Of a DNA stretch of 64,000 nucleotides, positions 25,020-34,547 are shown piece by piece. Position 1 is the stretch's first letter; every line of letters begins with the position of its first letter. This stretch comes from Flammeovirga sp. EKP202 (lineage in GTDB: Bacteria; Bacteroidota; Bacteroidia; Cytophagales; Flammeovirgaceae), in assembly GCF_014534745.1 (NCBI RefSeq), contig NZ_JACVVP010000016.1:62001-126000 (forward strand). The letters run 5' to 3'. The notes under the pieces were generated by a model. That model made no database searches, had not been told where the DNA came from, and saw only the letters and a list, made by a program, of their open reading frames with translations. The translations under genes and the position numbers were made by a program.

Positions 25020-25030
25020 CATATATTATT

Positions 25031-26812
25031 ATGTCAGAACAATCACAAGACTTCAACTGGGACGAGTTTGAAAACTCACAATCGGCATTCGGCGATGGTT
25101 ACTCAGCAGCAGAAAAAGAAGAAATGCTTAAAATGTACGAAGGTACATTAAACCAACTTAATGAAAAAGAAGTTGTTAAAGCATCTGTAGTATCTATTAC
25201 TGATCGTGATGTAGTATTAAACATCGGTTTCAAATCTGATGGTTTAGTTCCTTCAAACGAATTCCGTGACACTCCAGACCTAAAAGTAGGTGATGAAGTT
25301 GAGGTATTTGTTGAGCAACAAGAAGACAATAACGGTCAACTTGTTCTTTCTAGAAGAAAAGCAAAAATCGTTCGCGCTTGGGAGAATATCCAAAATGCTC
25401 TTGATAACGACGTTGTTATCGAAGGTGTTGTTAAGCGTAGAACTAAAGGTGGTCTTATCACTGATATTTTCGGAATCGAGGCGTTCTTGCCAGGTTCTCA
25501 AATTGATGTGAAGCCTATCCGTGACTTCGACGTATTTGTAGGTAAGAAGATGGAATTGAAAGTAGTTAAAATTAACTACGCTAACGATAACGTTGTTGTT
25601 TCTCATAAGATCCTTATCGAGAAGGATTTGGAAGAGCAAAAACAACGCATCTTGAACAACCTAGAAAGAGGTCAAATCTTGGAAGGTGTGATCAAAAACA
25701 TGACAAACTTCGGTGTATTCATCGATTTAGGTGGTGTAGATGGTCTTCTTCACATTACAGACATCTCTTGGGGACGTATCTCTCATCCAGAGGAAGTATT
25801 GCAGCTTGACCAAAAAGTTAACGTTGTTGTACTTGACTTTGATGATGATAAGAAGCGTATCTCATTAGGTATGAAACAACTTACTTCTCACCCTTGGGAT
25901 TCTCTTGGTGCTGATGTTGAAGTTGGAGCTAAAGTTAAAGGTAAAATCGTAAACGTTGCTGATTACGGTGCGTTCTTAGAAATCATGCCAGGCGTTGAAG
26001 GTCTGATCCACGTTTCTGAAATGTCATGGTCACAACACTTACGTAACCCTCAAGACTTCATCAAAGTTGGTGACGAAATCGAAGCAGTTGTATTAACTAT
26101 CGATCGTGACGAGCGTAAGATGTCATTAGGTATCAAGCAATTGACTGAAGATCCTTGGACTAAGAAAGATCTTTTAGAGAAGTATGCTGTAGGTACTAAG
26201 CACTCAGGTGTTGTTCGTAACTTAACTAACTTCGGTTTATTCCTTGAGTTAGAAGAAGGTATCGACGGTTTAGTACACGTTTCCGACCTTTCATGGACTA
26301 AGAAAATCAAGCACCCATCTGAATTCATCAAGCAAGGTGAAAAATTAGATGTTGTTGTTCTTGAAATCAACCCTGAAGAGCGTCGTTTAGCGTTAGGTCA
26401 CAAGCAGTTAGAAGAGAACCCTTGGGAACACTTCGAAACAGTATTTACTCCTGATTCTGTACATAAAGGTACAATTATCTCTAAGTCAGATAAAGGTGGT
26501 GTGATCGAGTTACCTTACGGTATCGAAGGATTCTCAATCTCTAAGAACCTTAAGAAAGAGGACGGATCTAACCCTGAAACTGGTGAGTCATTAGACTTCA
26601 AAGTTTTAGAATTCTCTAAAGAGGACAAGAAGATCATCCTTTCTCACGTTCACGTTTACAACGAGTCAGCAGCTACTTCTGCTCCTAAGAAAGCAGCTTC
26701 TAAGAAAGGTGGTGCGAAAGCAGCTCCAGCATCAAACGAAGAAGCTACAACTTCTTTAGGTGATTTAGATGCTCTTGCAAACTTGAAAAGTCAAATGAAA
26801 GACAAAAAATAA
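25031..26812 (+). CDS. rpsA: 30S ribosomal protein S1
   Basis: A 593-residue protein with six S1 (OB-fold) domains at about 40-108, 124-197, 212-283, 296-370, 384-457 and 470-540. The third to fifth carry the classical G-V-F-I/L-D/E...G-L-x-H-x-S/T pattern (NFGVFIDLGGVDGLLHITDISW, DYGAFLEIMPGVEGLIHVSEMSW, NFGLFLELEEGIDGLVHVSDLSW). The last 50 residues are Lys/Ala-rich and disordered (APKKAASKKGGAKAAP). S1 binds mRNA on the 30S subunit and helps initiation. In Bacteroidota, which largely lack Shine-Dalgarno sequences, its role may be especially important. Codon use is strongly biased, as for a highly expressed gene. The leader is structured, and a strong terminator follows. Confidence 0.97.
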   Translation: MSEQSQDFNWDEFENSQSAFGDGYSAAEKEEMLKMYEGTLNQLNEKEVVKASVVSITDRDVVLNIGFKSDGLVPSNEFRDTPDLKVGDEVEVFVEQQEDNNGQLVLSRRKAKIVRAWENIQNALDNDVVIEGVVKRRTKGGLITDIFGIEAFLPGSQIDVKPIRDFDVFVGKKMELKVVKINYANDNVVVSHKILIEKDLEEQKQRILNNLERGQILEGVIKNMTNFGVFIDLGGVDGLLHITDISWGRISHPEEVLQLDQKVNVVVLDFDDDKKRISLGMKQLTSHPWDSLGADVEVGAKVKGKIVNVADYGAFLEIMPGVEGLIHVSEMSWSQHLRNPQDFIKVGDEIEAVVLTIDRDERKMSLGIKQLTEDPWTKKDLLEKYAVGTKHSGVVRNLTNFGLFLELEEGIDGLVHVSDLSWTKKIKHPSEFIKQGEKLDVVVLEINPEERRLALGHKQLEENPWEHFETVFTPDSVHKGTIISKSDKGGVIELPYGIEGFSISKNLKKEDGSNPETGESLDFKVLEFSKEDKKIILSHVHVYNESAATSAPKKAASKKGGAKAAPASNEEATTSLGDLDALANLKSQMKDKK

Positions 26813-26852
26813 TTAAGACTACTTAATTATAAGTCTTTTATAAGCTATAGGT

Positions 26853-26891
26853 CCCTCCTAGTTACGACGGTAACTGGGAGGGTTATTTTTT
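26853..26891 (+). terminator. Terminator of rpsA
   Basis: CCCTCC...GTTAC (26853-26865) pairs with GTAAC...GGAGGG (26870-26882) around GACG, followed by TTATTTTTT. Confidence 0.93.
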
Positions 26892-27506
26892 GCCCAAGAT
26901 TTAATGCTTGAAAACTAATTTCTTTTTTTCTAATCAATCTTTCTACAAGATTCATAAGGTCTACTTTCAAGTTCCCTTAAGAGCCTAATATTTAATTTAC
27001 ACGTTTAATTAAACGAATATTTAAAGTGTTTCTATTTTTCAAAACACTAAGCAAAAGACTACACTATGTTATATGTATAACCTGATAGTATTTGCTTTTA
27101 CACCTCCTATCACTCAATGTATTTGAATTCAATTACTTAAAATGTATTAAACACTGCACTCCTATTTTGTTAAAAAGAGAAGCTAAACCTCCATTTCACA
27201 CTTAATTTCTCTTAAATACCTACTAATTCAGTAGAATATAAATGAATAATTACTCATTATGTTAATTTTATAATGATAAATGTAATATCACAACCTTTAT
27301 ACAGTATATTATTTTACATATTCAAGATTGAACAAAATTAACAACATGTAATTCATATTAAATTATATTAATTTTTACAAAAACCAATGTTAAGCCTAAG
27401 TAAATTAACGTTTGTTTGATAGTTGTAATTCGCTCATTATCAGTTATATATAATTTTACAGTGATTAAGTTGCATTAATTATGGTAATTATTGTAAAAAT
27501 ATAGCA
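26892..27506. other. AT-rich spacer before the first TonB-receptor pair
   Basis: No coding frame is visible in about 615 bp. Minor features are a perfect 14-bp palindrome CGTTTAATTAAACG (27002-27015), an inverted repeat AGTGTTT/AAACACT around 27027-27050, and GTTATA-TG-TATAAC near 27070. None is followed by a T tract. They may be regulator sites for the receptor operon, but nothing here decides that. Confidence 0.5.
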
Positions 27507-27514
27507 TAGTTTTG
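27507..27514 (+). promoter_or_regulatory. -7 box of the first TonB-receptor pair
   Basis: TAGTTTTG matches TAnnTTTG, followed by CC, 53 bp before the ATG. A TTG at 27491-27493 is closer (13 nt) than the usual 19. Confidence 0.55.
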
Positions 27515-27567
27515 CCCTCGAAATCTAATTCAAATTTATTTATCTAATTAAACAAACTTATTCTTTT

Positions 27568-30099
27568 ATGAAAAAGTCGTTTATGTTACTTCTGTCATTC
27601 ATAGTTTCATTATCTCTTTTTGCACAAGAGGTATCTACAACTATTGAAGGTAAAGTTATTGACGGAGCAACTGGTGAAGCAGTTATCGGTGCTTCAATTG
27701 TACTAAAAGGAACTACTGTTGGTACAATCTCTGATTTCGATGGAGAGTTTAAATTAAAAACTTCAAGAAACGGTAAGCAAACTGTTATCATCTCATTTGT
27801 TGGCTTGACAACAATTGAGAAAGAGGTCACACTTAATGGTACAGCAGTTAACTTTGGTGAAATTACTTTGGCATCTGATGCTATTGGTCTAGCAGAAGTA
27901 GAAGTTATCGCTTCGGTTGCTATTGATCGTAAAACGCCAGTAGCTGTATCAACAATTAATCCTGAGAGATTAGAAACAAAATTAGGAACTAAAGAATTCC
28001 CTGAAATATTAAAATCAACTCCTGGTATCTATGCTACAAAGCAAGGTGGTGGATTTGGTGATGCTCGTGTGAACATTCGTGGTTTTAACTCAACTAACGT
28101 TGCCGTTATGATCAATGGTGTTCCAGTAAACGACATGGAAAATGGTACTGTATACTGGTCAAACTGGGCAGGTCTTTCTGATGTAGCTCGTACAATCCAA
28201 GTACAAAGAGGTTTAGGTGCTTCTAAAGTTGCTGTTCCTTCTGTTGGTGGTACTATTAACGTTATCACAAAAACTACAGACGCTGAAAAAGGTGGTTCAT
28301 TGTACTATGGTATTGGTAATGATGGTAGACAGAAAATGAGTGTCAACTTATCAACTGGTAAAATGGACAATGGTTTTGCTGTAACTTTTGCAGGGTCAAG
28401 AACTACTGGTAACGGATATGTAGATGCAACAGCATTTGAAGGTTATTCTTACTTTATGAATATTTCGAAGGAGATCAATAAAAATCATATGCTTTCATTT
28501 ACTGCATTTGGTGCTCCTCAAGTTCACGGTCAAAGATCTGGTAGAGATGAGGGCGTTGTTGACTACCAAAAATATGGAAGAAGATACAATCCAGATTGGG
28601 GCTACTTAGATGGTCAAGTGTACAACATGAACACTAACTTCTATCACAAACCACAAATCTCACTAAACCACTACTGGAAAATCAATGAGAAATCTAACGT
28701 CTCAACTTCAATTTACTACTCTCTAGGAACTGGAGGTGGTACTGGTTTATTAGGTGATGATAAATCAAATAATACTGATTATAGAAGAAATGATGGTTTG
28801 ATTGACTTTGAAGCAATCAGAGATGATAATATTGCAGCAGCTGCAAGAGGTGAAAGTGCATCAACTATACTTAGGTCTTCGAACAACAATCATACTTGGG
28901 TAGGTGGTATATCAACGTATGACAATAAGTTAACGGACTACCTAACAGTAATGGCAGGTATTGATATTAGATACTATTATGGTGAGCATTACCGTCAAGT
29001 GGAAGATTTATTAGGCGGCACTTACTTTACAAGTGATGACAATATCAACGACCTTGGCAGAAAAACTGTTGTTGGAGATAAAGTAGGTTACAATAACGAT
29101 GGTGAAGTATGGTGGACAGGTGCTTTTGGGCAATTAGAATACTCTAAAGACAAATTATCTGCTTTTGTTTCTGGTGCAATTTCAAACACTTCTTATACAA
29201 GATATGACTACTTCCAATATACACCTGAAAATCAAGAATCTAAAACACTTGACTTCCTAGGTTTTAGTGGTAAAGGTGGTGTAAACTACAATTTAACTGA
29301 CAACCATAATGTATTCTTCAATACTGGATATATTTCAAGAGCTCCTTTCTTCGGAACTGCTTTCCCAGGTCACCAAAATATTCCTAATGAAGATGCAGAG
29401 AACGAAAAAATCTTATCTTTTGAATTAGGTTATGGTTACCGTTCTGCAAAATTGAAAGCAAATGTGAACATCTACCATACAAAATGGCAAGATCAATCAT
29501 TTAGAGTTCAAGCTGGTCAGGAAGGTAGTGCTAACATCTTAGGTCTGAATTCAACTCACCAAGGTATTGAAGTTGATGCTAACTACAAAGTGAATCATAA
29601 GTTAACATTCACTGCAATGCTTTCAATTGGAGATTGGCAATATGACAATGATATCAGAGACATTCCTGTATTTGATGACAACAACAACATTGAAGAATAT
29701 ATCAATGTATACCTGAAAGATATCAAAGTAGGTAACTCTGCTCAAACTACAGCAGCATTAGGTGCTAACTATGAATTAATCAAAGGTTTAAGAATTGGAG
29801 CGGACTTCAACTTCTTCGGCGACAACTATGCTGATTTCGACCCAACAGATCGTACAGATTCAGAAGATAGAGCACAATCTTGGAGATTAGAAGATTACTC
29901 AGTTGTTGATATGAACATCAACTACAAATTCAAACTTGGTAAGTTAGATACTTCTATCTTCGGTAACATTGACAACATCTTTGACACTACCTATATCACT
30001 GATGCAACTGATGGAACTGATCACACTGCATTATCTGCAAGACAAGTTTACTACGGTTGGGGTAGATCTTGGAGCATGGGTATGAAATTAAAATTCTAA
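27568..30099 (+). CDS. TonB-dependent outer-membrane receptor, copy 1
   Basis: An 843-residue receptor importing an unknown ligand across the outer membrane using TonB energy. Residues 1-19 are a signal peptide (LLSFIVSLSLFAQ). Residues 22-105 form a CarboxypepD_reg-like domain (IEGKVIDGATGEAVIGASIVLKGT...SDFDGEFKLKT). A TonB-box-like stretch (AEVEVIAS) lies near 110-118. The plug domain spans about 125-240 (PEILKSTPGIYATKQGGGFGDARVNIRGFNSTNVAVMINGVPVNDMENG), and the 22-strand barrel runs to the end, closing in an aromatic/basic motif (SMGMKLKF). It is shorter than SusC proteins and no SusD follows; instead a repeat lipoprotein starts 27 bp later. It is closely related to the receptor at 31968. 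Confidence 0.92.
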   Translation: MKKSFMLLLSFIVSLSLFAQEVSTTIEGKVIDGATGEAVIGASIVLKGTTVGTISDFDGEFKLKTSRNGKQTVIISFVGLTTIEKEVTLNGTAVNFGEITLASDAIGLAEVEVIASVAIDRKTPVAVSTINPERLETKLGTKEFPEILKSTPGIYATKQGGGFGDARVNIRGFNSTNVAVMINGVPVNDMENGTVYWSNWAGLSDVARTIQVQRGLGASKVAVPSVGGTINVITKTTDAEKGGSLYYGIGNDGRQKMSVNLSTGKMDNGFAVTFAGSRTTGNGYVDATAFEGYSYFMNISKEINKNHMLSFTAFGAPQVHGQRSGRDEGVVDYQKYGRRYNPDWGYLDGQVYNMNTNFYHKPQISLNHYWKINEKSNVSTSIYYSLGTGGGTGLLGDDKSNNTDYRRNDGLIDFEAIRDDNIAAAARGESASTILRSSNNNHTWVGGISTYDNKLTDYLTVMAGIDIRYYYGEHYRQVEDLLGGTYFTSDDNINDLGRKTVVGDKVGYNNDGEVWWTGAFGQLEYSKDKLSAFVSGAISNTSYTRYDYFQYTPENQESKTLDFLGFSGKGGVNYNLTDNHNVFFNTGYISRAPFFGTAFPGHQNIPNEDAENEKILSFELGYGYRSAKLKANVNIYHTKWQDQSFRVQAGQEGSANILGLNSTHQGIEVDANYKVNHKLTFTAMLSIGDWQYDNDIRDIPVFDDNNNIEEYINVYLKDIKVGNSAQTTAALGANYELIKGLRIGADFNFFGDNYADFDPTDRTDSEDRAQSWRLEDYSVVDMNINYKFKLGKLDTSIFGNIDNIFDTTYITDATDGTDHTALSARQVYYGWGRSWSMGMKLKF

Positions 30100-30126
30100 T
30101 CTGAAACCATTCAATTTATTCGAAAA

Positions 30127-31560
30127 ATGAAAAAATCATTAATATATATTCTTGCTATTGTTGCTGGACTTTATTCATGTGATCCTTACAAGGATTTGAA
30201 TGATTCAGTAAAACAAGATTTATCAGATCAAAGAGATGATGAGTCTATTCCTGATGCATTTGAAATTTCATCAGAGGATATGGTTTTCTTCAGTGTGAAA
30301 GAAGCTCAAGATTCAATTCCTAATTACCTTAAGGAAAACTATACTGCAAGTAAGTTCACTGACGGTAGAATTGTTGAGGTGACTTATACAGTTGAAATGA
30401 AAAACATGACTCCTAAGAGTTTCTTTACAGACAGCGATTACGCTATTGCTGGTAACGAGTTTTGTAAAGAAGAGGCAGGTTGGTCTATTGACACATTGAA
30501 ATTTGAAGATGCAGAAGTAGAAATCACATTAGAAAGTGCTGATTATACTTACCTAGGTTTTAGATTCCCTAACTTCAGTGATGATGACTATGATGAAGGT
30601 GCTTACTTAGGTTACACTTACTCAAGCAGAATTGAAGCAATGATCAGTGATGTTCTTGAAACACAACGTAGTGCCGATAGAACAAAATCTACTGCTGTAA
30701 TCTTTGATGTGTATGATGGTGATACGTTTACAGATACTTTAGTATTCAAAGCTGATACTTTAAAAGGATGTGCATACCACTTCTTACCTTCAGATGATGT
30801 AGAAGCTAAGATCACAACAATCTTCAATTCTAAATACCCTGATCAAGCAAAAGACTCTCAAAGTGCAGCAGTGTACAAAGTGGGTGACATCGGAGGTGAA
30901 GTAATGGAGTATTCTGAATTTTTCCAAAAAGACGAAACTTCAGTTTGGAAAAAAATCGCTGAAGAAGACTTGACTCAAGAATACTATACACTTGCAAAAG
31001 AAGATTATGATAGCTTCGGTTTCAAATATCCTAACTTCTCTAGCTCTGTAAAACAAGAGAATTACCTTCCAAGATTCTTAGCTGGTAAGTTCCCATATGC
31101 TCAAGAGAACGATAACATTAGAATCAAATATGATTACTATAGCGGAGGTACTACTGAGCAGATTGTTGAATATACTTTCATGGAAGGAGCTTGGAAACAA
31201 GTTGCTCCATATGCTGAAGAAAGTACAAATATGGACAAATTCAAATACAAGCATGACGAAGCTTCTTGGGCTCACTCACAAACTGTTGTAATTGAGCTTA
31301 AAGATGCAGACTACGAATTAACTGGAGATGATAAGTACAAAAACTTTGGTTGGGGTGACGAGCCAGGTGAATACAATGGCAAAGAAGTTGACAACATCAA
31401 CGATGCTAAAATCATCCATATCTTAACAGAAAACTATAGTGACTTAGCAAAACCTGATCAAGAAGTGTCAGTGTCTTACAAATTCTACAATGGTTCACAT
31501 AGTGTACAAACAAGACTATTTATTTATGACGCTACCTTAGAAACTTGGGTACGTATATAA
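30127..31560 (+). CDS. Repeat-built lipoprotein paired with TonB receptor, copy 1
   Basis: A 477-residue lipoprotein of no family I can name. The signal peptide ends in the lipobox AGLYSC, and the mature N-terminus is CDPYKDLNDSV. The body contains four copies of a unit of 80-100 residues starting at about 47, 136, 290 and 388. Each contains D-Y-x-x-x-G-F-x-(F/Y)-P-N-F or a variant, then a helix, then an acidic beta strand pair (for example IRIKYDYYSGGTTEQIVEYTF and VSVSYKFYNGSHSVQTRLFIY). It starts 27 bp after the receptor stop, so the two are almost certainly one operon. By analogy with SusD-like partners it may bind ligand at the cell surface; that is inference. Confidence 0.75.
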   Translation: MKKSLIYILAIVAGLYSCDPYKDLNDSVKQDLSDQRDDESIPDAFEISSEDMVFFSVKEAQDSIPNYLKENYTASKFTDGRIVEVTYTVEMKNMTPKSFFTDSDYAIAGNEFCKEEAGWSIDTLKFEDAEVEITLESADYTYLGFRFPNFSDDDYDEGAYLGYTYSSRIEAMISDVLETQRSADRTKSTAVIFDVYDGDTFTDTLVFKADTLKGCAYHFLPSDDVEAKITTIFNSKYPDQAKDSQSAAVYKVGDIGGEVMEYSEFFQKDETSVWKKIAEEDLTQEYYTLAKEDYDSFGFKYPNFSSSVKQENYLPRFLAGKFPYAQENDNIRIKYDYYSGGTTEQIVEYTFMEGAWKQVAPYAEESTNMDKFKYKHDEASWAHSQTVVIELKDADYELTGDDKYKNFGWGDEPGEYNGKEVDNINDAKIIHILTENYSDLAKPDQEVSVSYKFYNGSHSVQTRLFIYDATLETWVRI

Positions 31561-31587
31561 TCTAGCCATTGGCTAATCATAATTTAT

Positions 31588-31636
31588 CCTACTACTCTAC
31601 TTTTACTTAGTAAAACGTGAGTAGTAGGATTTTTTT
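31588..31636 (+). terminator. Terminator of TonB-receptor pair 1
   Basis: CCTACTACTC (31588-31597) pairs perfectly with GAGTAGTAGG (31619-31628), followed by A and seven T. Confidence 0.9.
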
Positions 31637-31967
31637 AACCAAAGAATTCCATTTGTACTTCTTACCTATTACAGCGAGAGCACTAATTATTTATTACATT
31701 AGAAAAAAACATAAGCTACTTACTCCTTTACTATCCAAATTACAACACTAATATTCAATATCTTACATGGCATTTCGTTGTGTTATGGAACTATATAAAG
31801 TCTTCATGTAACTTTTTCGTGTTATCCTTTTGAAATTCTACAAACTATACACCTACCTATCGAAGAAATACTTTTAAATATTTATATTAGGTTAAAATTT
31901 TAAAGAGAAAATTTTTCAAAAAATTAACTATAAAAATTACTCTTCAATTATTAATTAACTATTTCTT
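31637..31967. other. AT-rich spacer before the second TonB-receptor pair
   Basis: 331 bp without coding potential. I find no good TAnnTTTG box and no strong hairpin. The promoter of the second pair must lie here or be of another class. Confidence 0.5.
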
Positions 31968-34529
31968 ATGAAAAAGGCTACATTGCTGCTTCTATGTACT
32001 ATAGCAAGTCTTTCGCTTTATGCACAGGAAGTAACTACTGTAATTAAAGGTACCGTAATTGAAAAAGATGTTGCTCAACCTGTCATAGGTGCATCTATCG
32101 TAATCGAAGGTACAACTATTGGAACTACATCAGATTTCGATGGGAATTTCATTCTCAAAACCTCCAAATCTGGTGACGCCAACCTAATTATTTCCTTTAT
32201 AGGATTACAATCTATCAAAAAGCAAATCTCATTAAATGGTAAAGAAACCGACCTTGGGCAAATGGAAATGGCTTCTGATGCAATTGGATTAGCAGAAGTG
32301 GAAGTAGTAGCCTCTATTGCCGTCGACCGTAAAACTCCTGTAGCTGTTTCAACGATTAAGCCTGAGGCATTAGAAGAAAAATTAGGTTCACAAGAATTTC
32401 CAGAAATCTTAAAGTCAACACCTGGCGTTTATGCTACAAAAGCAGGTGGTGGGTACGGTGATAGTAGAATAAACCTAAGGGGTTTTTCTTCTGAAAATAT
32501 AGCGGTAATGATCAATGGAGTACCAGTCAATGATATGGAAAATGGAGCGGTTTTCTGGTCAAATTGGGCTGGTTTAGCAGATGTTACAAGATCAATGCAA
32601 GTTCAAAGAGGATTAGGAGCATCAAAAGTTGCAGTACCGTCCGTTGGAGGTACAATTAATATTTTAACGAAGACAACAGACGCTGAAAAAGGCGGAAATA
32701 TTTTCTATGGTATCGGTAACAATGGATACAATAAAGTTGCTTTCACTGCTTCAACAGGTTTGACTGACAATGGTTGGGCAATTAGTATTTCAGGAGCAAG
32801 AACAGCAGGAAATGGTTTTGTAGATGGGACGCAATTCGAAGGATATTCTTACTTCGCTAACGTTTCAAAAGAGATCAATAAAAGCCATCAACTTGCCTTT
32901 ACAGTCTTTGGTGCACCACAGGTACACGGGCAAAGGAGAAATAAGATGTTGTTATCTGATTTTAAGGAATCAGGAAGAGGAATTGTCTACAATGGAGATT
33001 GGGGGTATCGAAATGGACAAGTAGCCAATGTAAGAGAAAACTTTTACCACAAACCTCAAATGTCATTGAACTGGTATTGGAATATCAACGAAAAAATGGA
33101 CCTCGCTACCGTAATATATGCTTCTATCGGTAATGGAGGCGGATCTGGAGGTGCTGGTATTGATAAATTCTCACCTAACATCAATAACCCTTGGAGGAGA
33201 GATGGCGTGATTGACTTTGATCGTATTGTCGATGAAAATATCGCTAAAGGCCGAGAAGGTTCGGAAACTGTTTTATATAACAGTGTCAATAATCATAAAT
33301 GGTACGGCGGATTAGCCACACTTACTACCCAACTTTCAGAGCATATTAATTTTACTGGAGGCCTTGATATTAGATATTATGAAGGAAATCATTATCGTGA
33401 ATTAAGAGACCTTCTTGGAGGTCAATTTTATACAGACCCATCCGTTGGAGGTGCAGAAGCTGGAGCTGTCGGTGCTGATCCTAGAGCTGTAAAGGTCGGT
33501 GATAAGATACAATATAATAACGATGGTAATGTTTGGTGGCAAAGTATAAATGCTCAAGCCGAATATTCTAAAGACGAACTTTCTGCATTTTTATCTGGGT
33601 CTATTTCGAATCAATCCTTCAAAAGAATTGATTACTTCCAAAAACGACCTGAAAATCAAGAAACGGAATGGCAAAACTTCTTTGGTTTCAATATAAAAGG
33701 TGGAGCTAATTATAATCTAACTGATGTACATAACGTATTTTTCAATGCCGGTTATTTCTCTAGACAACCTTTCTTCAATAGTGTTTTTCCAACATTTACC
33801 AATGATGTCAACGAAGGAGTTGTAAATGAAAAAGCACTCAGTTTTGAATTAGGTTATGGCTACAGAGGTAAATTAATATCAGGTAATATTAATTTCTATC
33901 ACACTACTTGGAAAGATAAATACTATAGAGCATCGGTTCCTGTTGGTGGTGTTTCTTTCTCTGCCAATATTCCTGGTATCGACGCCGTACATATGGGTGT
34001 AGAAGTTGATTTTGTCATAAGACCAACCGATAAATTGAATATCACAGGTATGTTATCCGTAGGAGATTGGAAATGGGATAAAGATGTATTAGGCGTCCCT
34101 ATCTTAGATGACACACAACAAGTTGTAGGTGAAGTGAATGTATTTGCCAAAGGTATTCATGTTGGTGATGCTGCACAAACTACAGCCGCTTTAGGTTTTA
34201 ACTATAACATTATGGCGGGGTTAAAAGTAGGTGCAGACTGGAATATTTATGATCGTCTATTTGCAGATTTCAATGTTACCCAAATTGATTCAGAAGAAAA
34301 TAGACAAGATGCTTGGCAAGTCCCTACTTACAACCTATTTGATTTAAATGCGAGTTACAAATTCGGTATTGGTAGCCTTGATGCAACATTTTACGCAAAA
34401 GTAAACAATGTATTCAACATCAAATATGTTTCTGATGCCTTTGATGGTGCTTCTCGTGATTGGGACACTGCCCTAGTGTTTTATGGAGCAGGCACTACTT
34501 GGACAACTAGTATCAAATTAAACTTCTAG
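31968..34529 (+). CDS. TonB-dependent outer-membrane receptor, copy 2
   Basis: An 853-residue paralogue of the 27568 receptor with the same architecture: signal peptide (ASLSLYAQ), CarboxypepD_reg-like domain (22-105, IKGTVIEKDVAQPVIGASIVIEGT), TonB-box-like AEVEVVAS, plug and barrel. The plug is nearly identical to copy 1 (EFPEILKSTPGVYATKAGGG, VMINGVPVNDMENG, QVQRGLGASKVAVPSVGGTIN), whereas the extracellular loop regions differ clearly (for example residues 320-345, 395-420 and 480-505). This implies duplication followed by change in ligand preference. Codon use is less biased than in copy 1, suggesting lower expression. A lipoprotein gene follows after 18 bp. Confidence 0.92.
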   Translation: MKKATLLLLCTIASLSLYAQEVTTVIKGTVIEKDVAQPVIGASIVIEGTTIGTTSDFDGNFILKTSKSGDANLIISFIGLQSIKKQISLNGKETDLGQMEMASDAIGLAEVEVVASIAVDRKTPVAVSTIKPEALEEKLGSQEFPEILKSTPGVYATKAGGGYGDSRINLRGFSSENIAVMINGVPVNDMENGAVFWSNWAGLADVTRSMQVQRGLGASKVAVPSVGGTINILTKTTDAEKGGNIFYGIGNNGYNKVAFTASTGLTDNGWAISISGARTAGNGFVDGTQFEGYSYFANVSKEINKSHQLAFTVFGAPQVHGQRRNKMLLSDFKESGRGIVYNGDWGYRNGQVANVRENFYHKPQMSLNWYWNINEKMDLATVIYASIGNGGGSGGAGIDKFSPNINNPWRRDGVIDFDRIVDENIAKGREGSETVLYNSVNNHKWYGGLATLTTQLSEHINFTGGLDIRYYEGNHYRELRDLLGGQFYTDPSVGGAEAGAVGADPRAVKVGDKIQYNNDGNVWWQSINAQAEYSKDELSAFLSGSISNQSFKRIDYFQKRPENQETEWQNFFGFNIKGGANYNLTDVHNVFFNAGYFSRQPFFNSVFPTFTNDVNEGVVNEKALSFELGYGYRGKLISGNINFYHTTWKDKYYRASVPVGGVSFSANIPGIDAVHMGVEVDFVIRPTDKLNITGMLSVGDWKWDKDVLGVPILDDTQQVVGEVNVFAKGIHVGDAAQTTAALGFNYNIMAGLKVGADWNIYDRLFADFNVTQIDSEENRQDAWQVPTYNLFDLNASYKFGIGSLDATFYAKVNNVFNIKYVSDAFDGASRDWDTALVFYGAGTTWTTSIKLNF

Positions 34530-34547
34530 TCATTTATACTCAAGATT

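Noticed and set aside
27002-27015. 14-bp palindrome CGTTTAATTAAACG as a phage or plasmid attachment site
   Set aside because: No integrase, no repeat partner and no nearby tRNA; only noted as a possible regulator site.
30127-31560. SusD-type annotation for the receptor-linked lipoproteins
   Set aside because: No TPR-like helical SusD pattern; the proteins are repeat-built and acidic, and the receptors are shorter than SusC.
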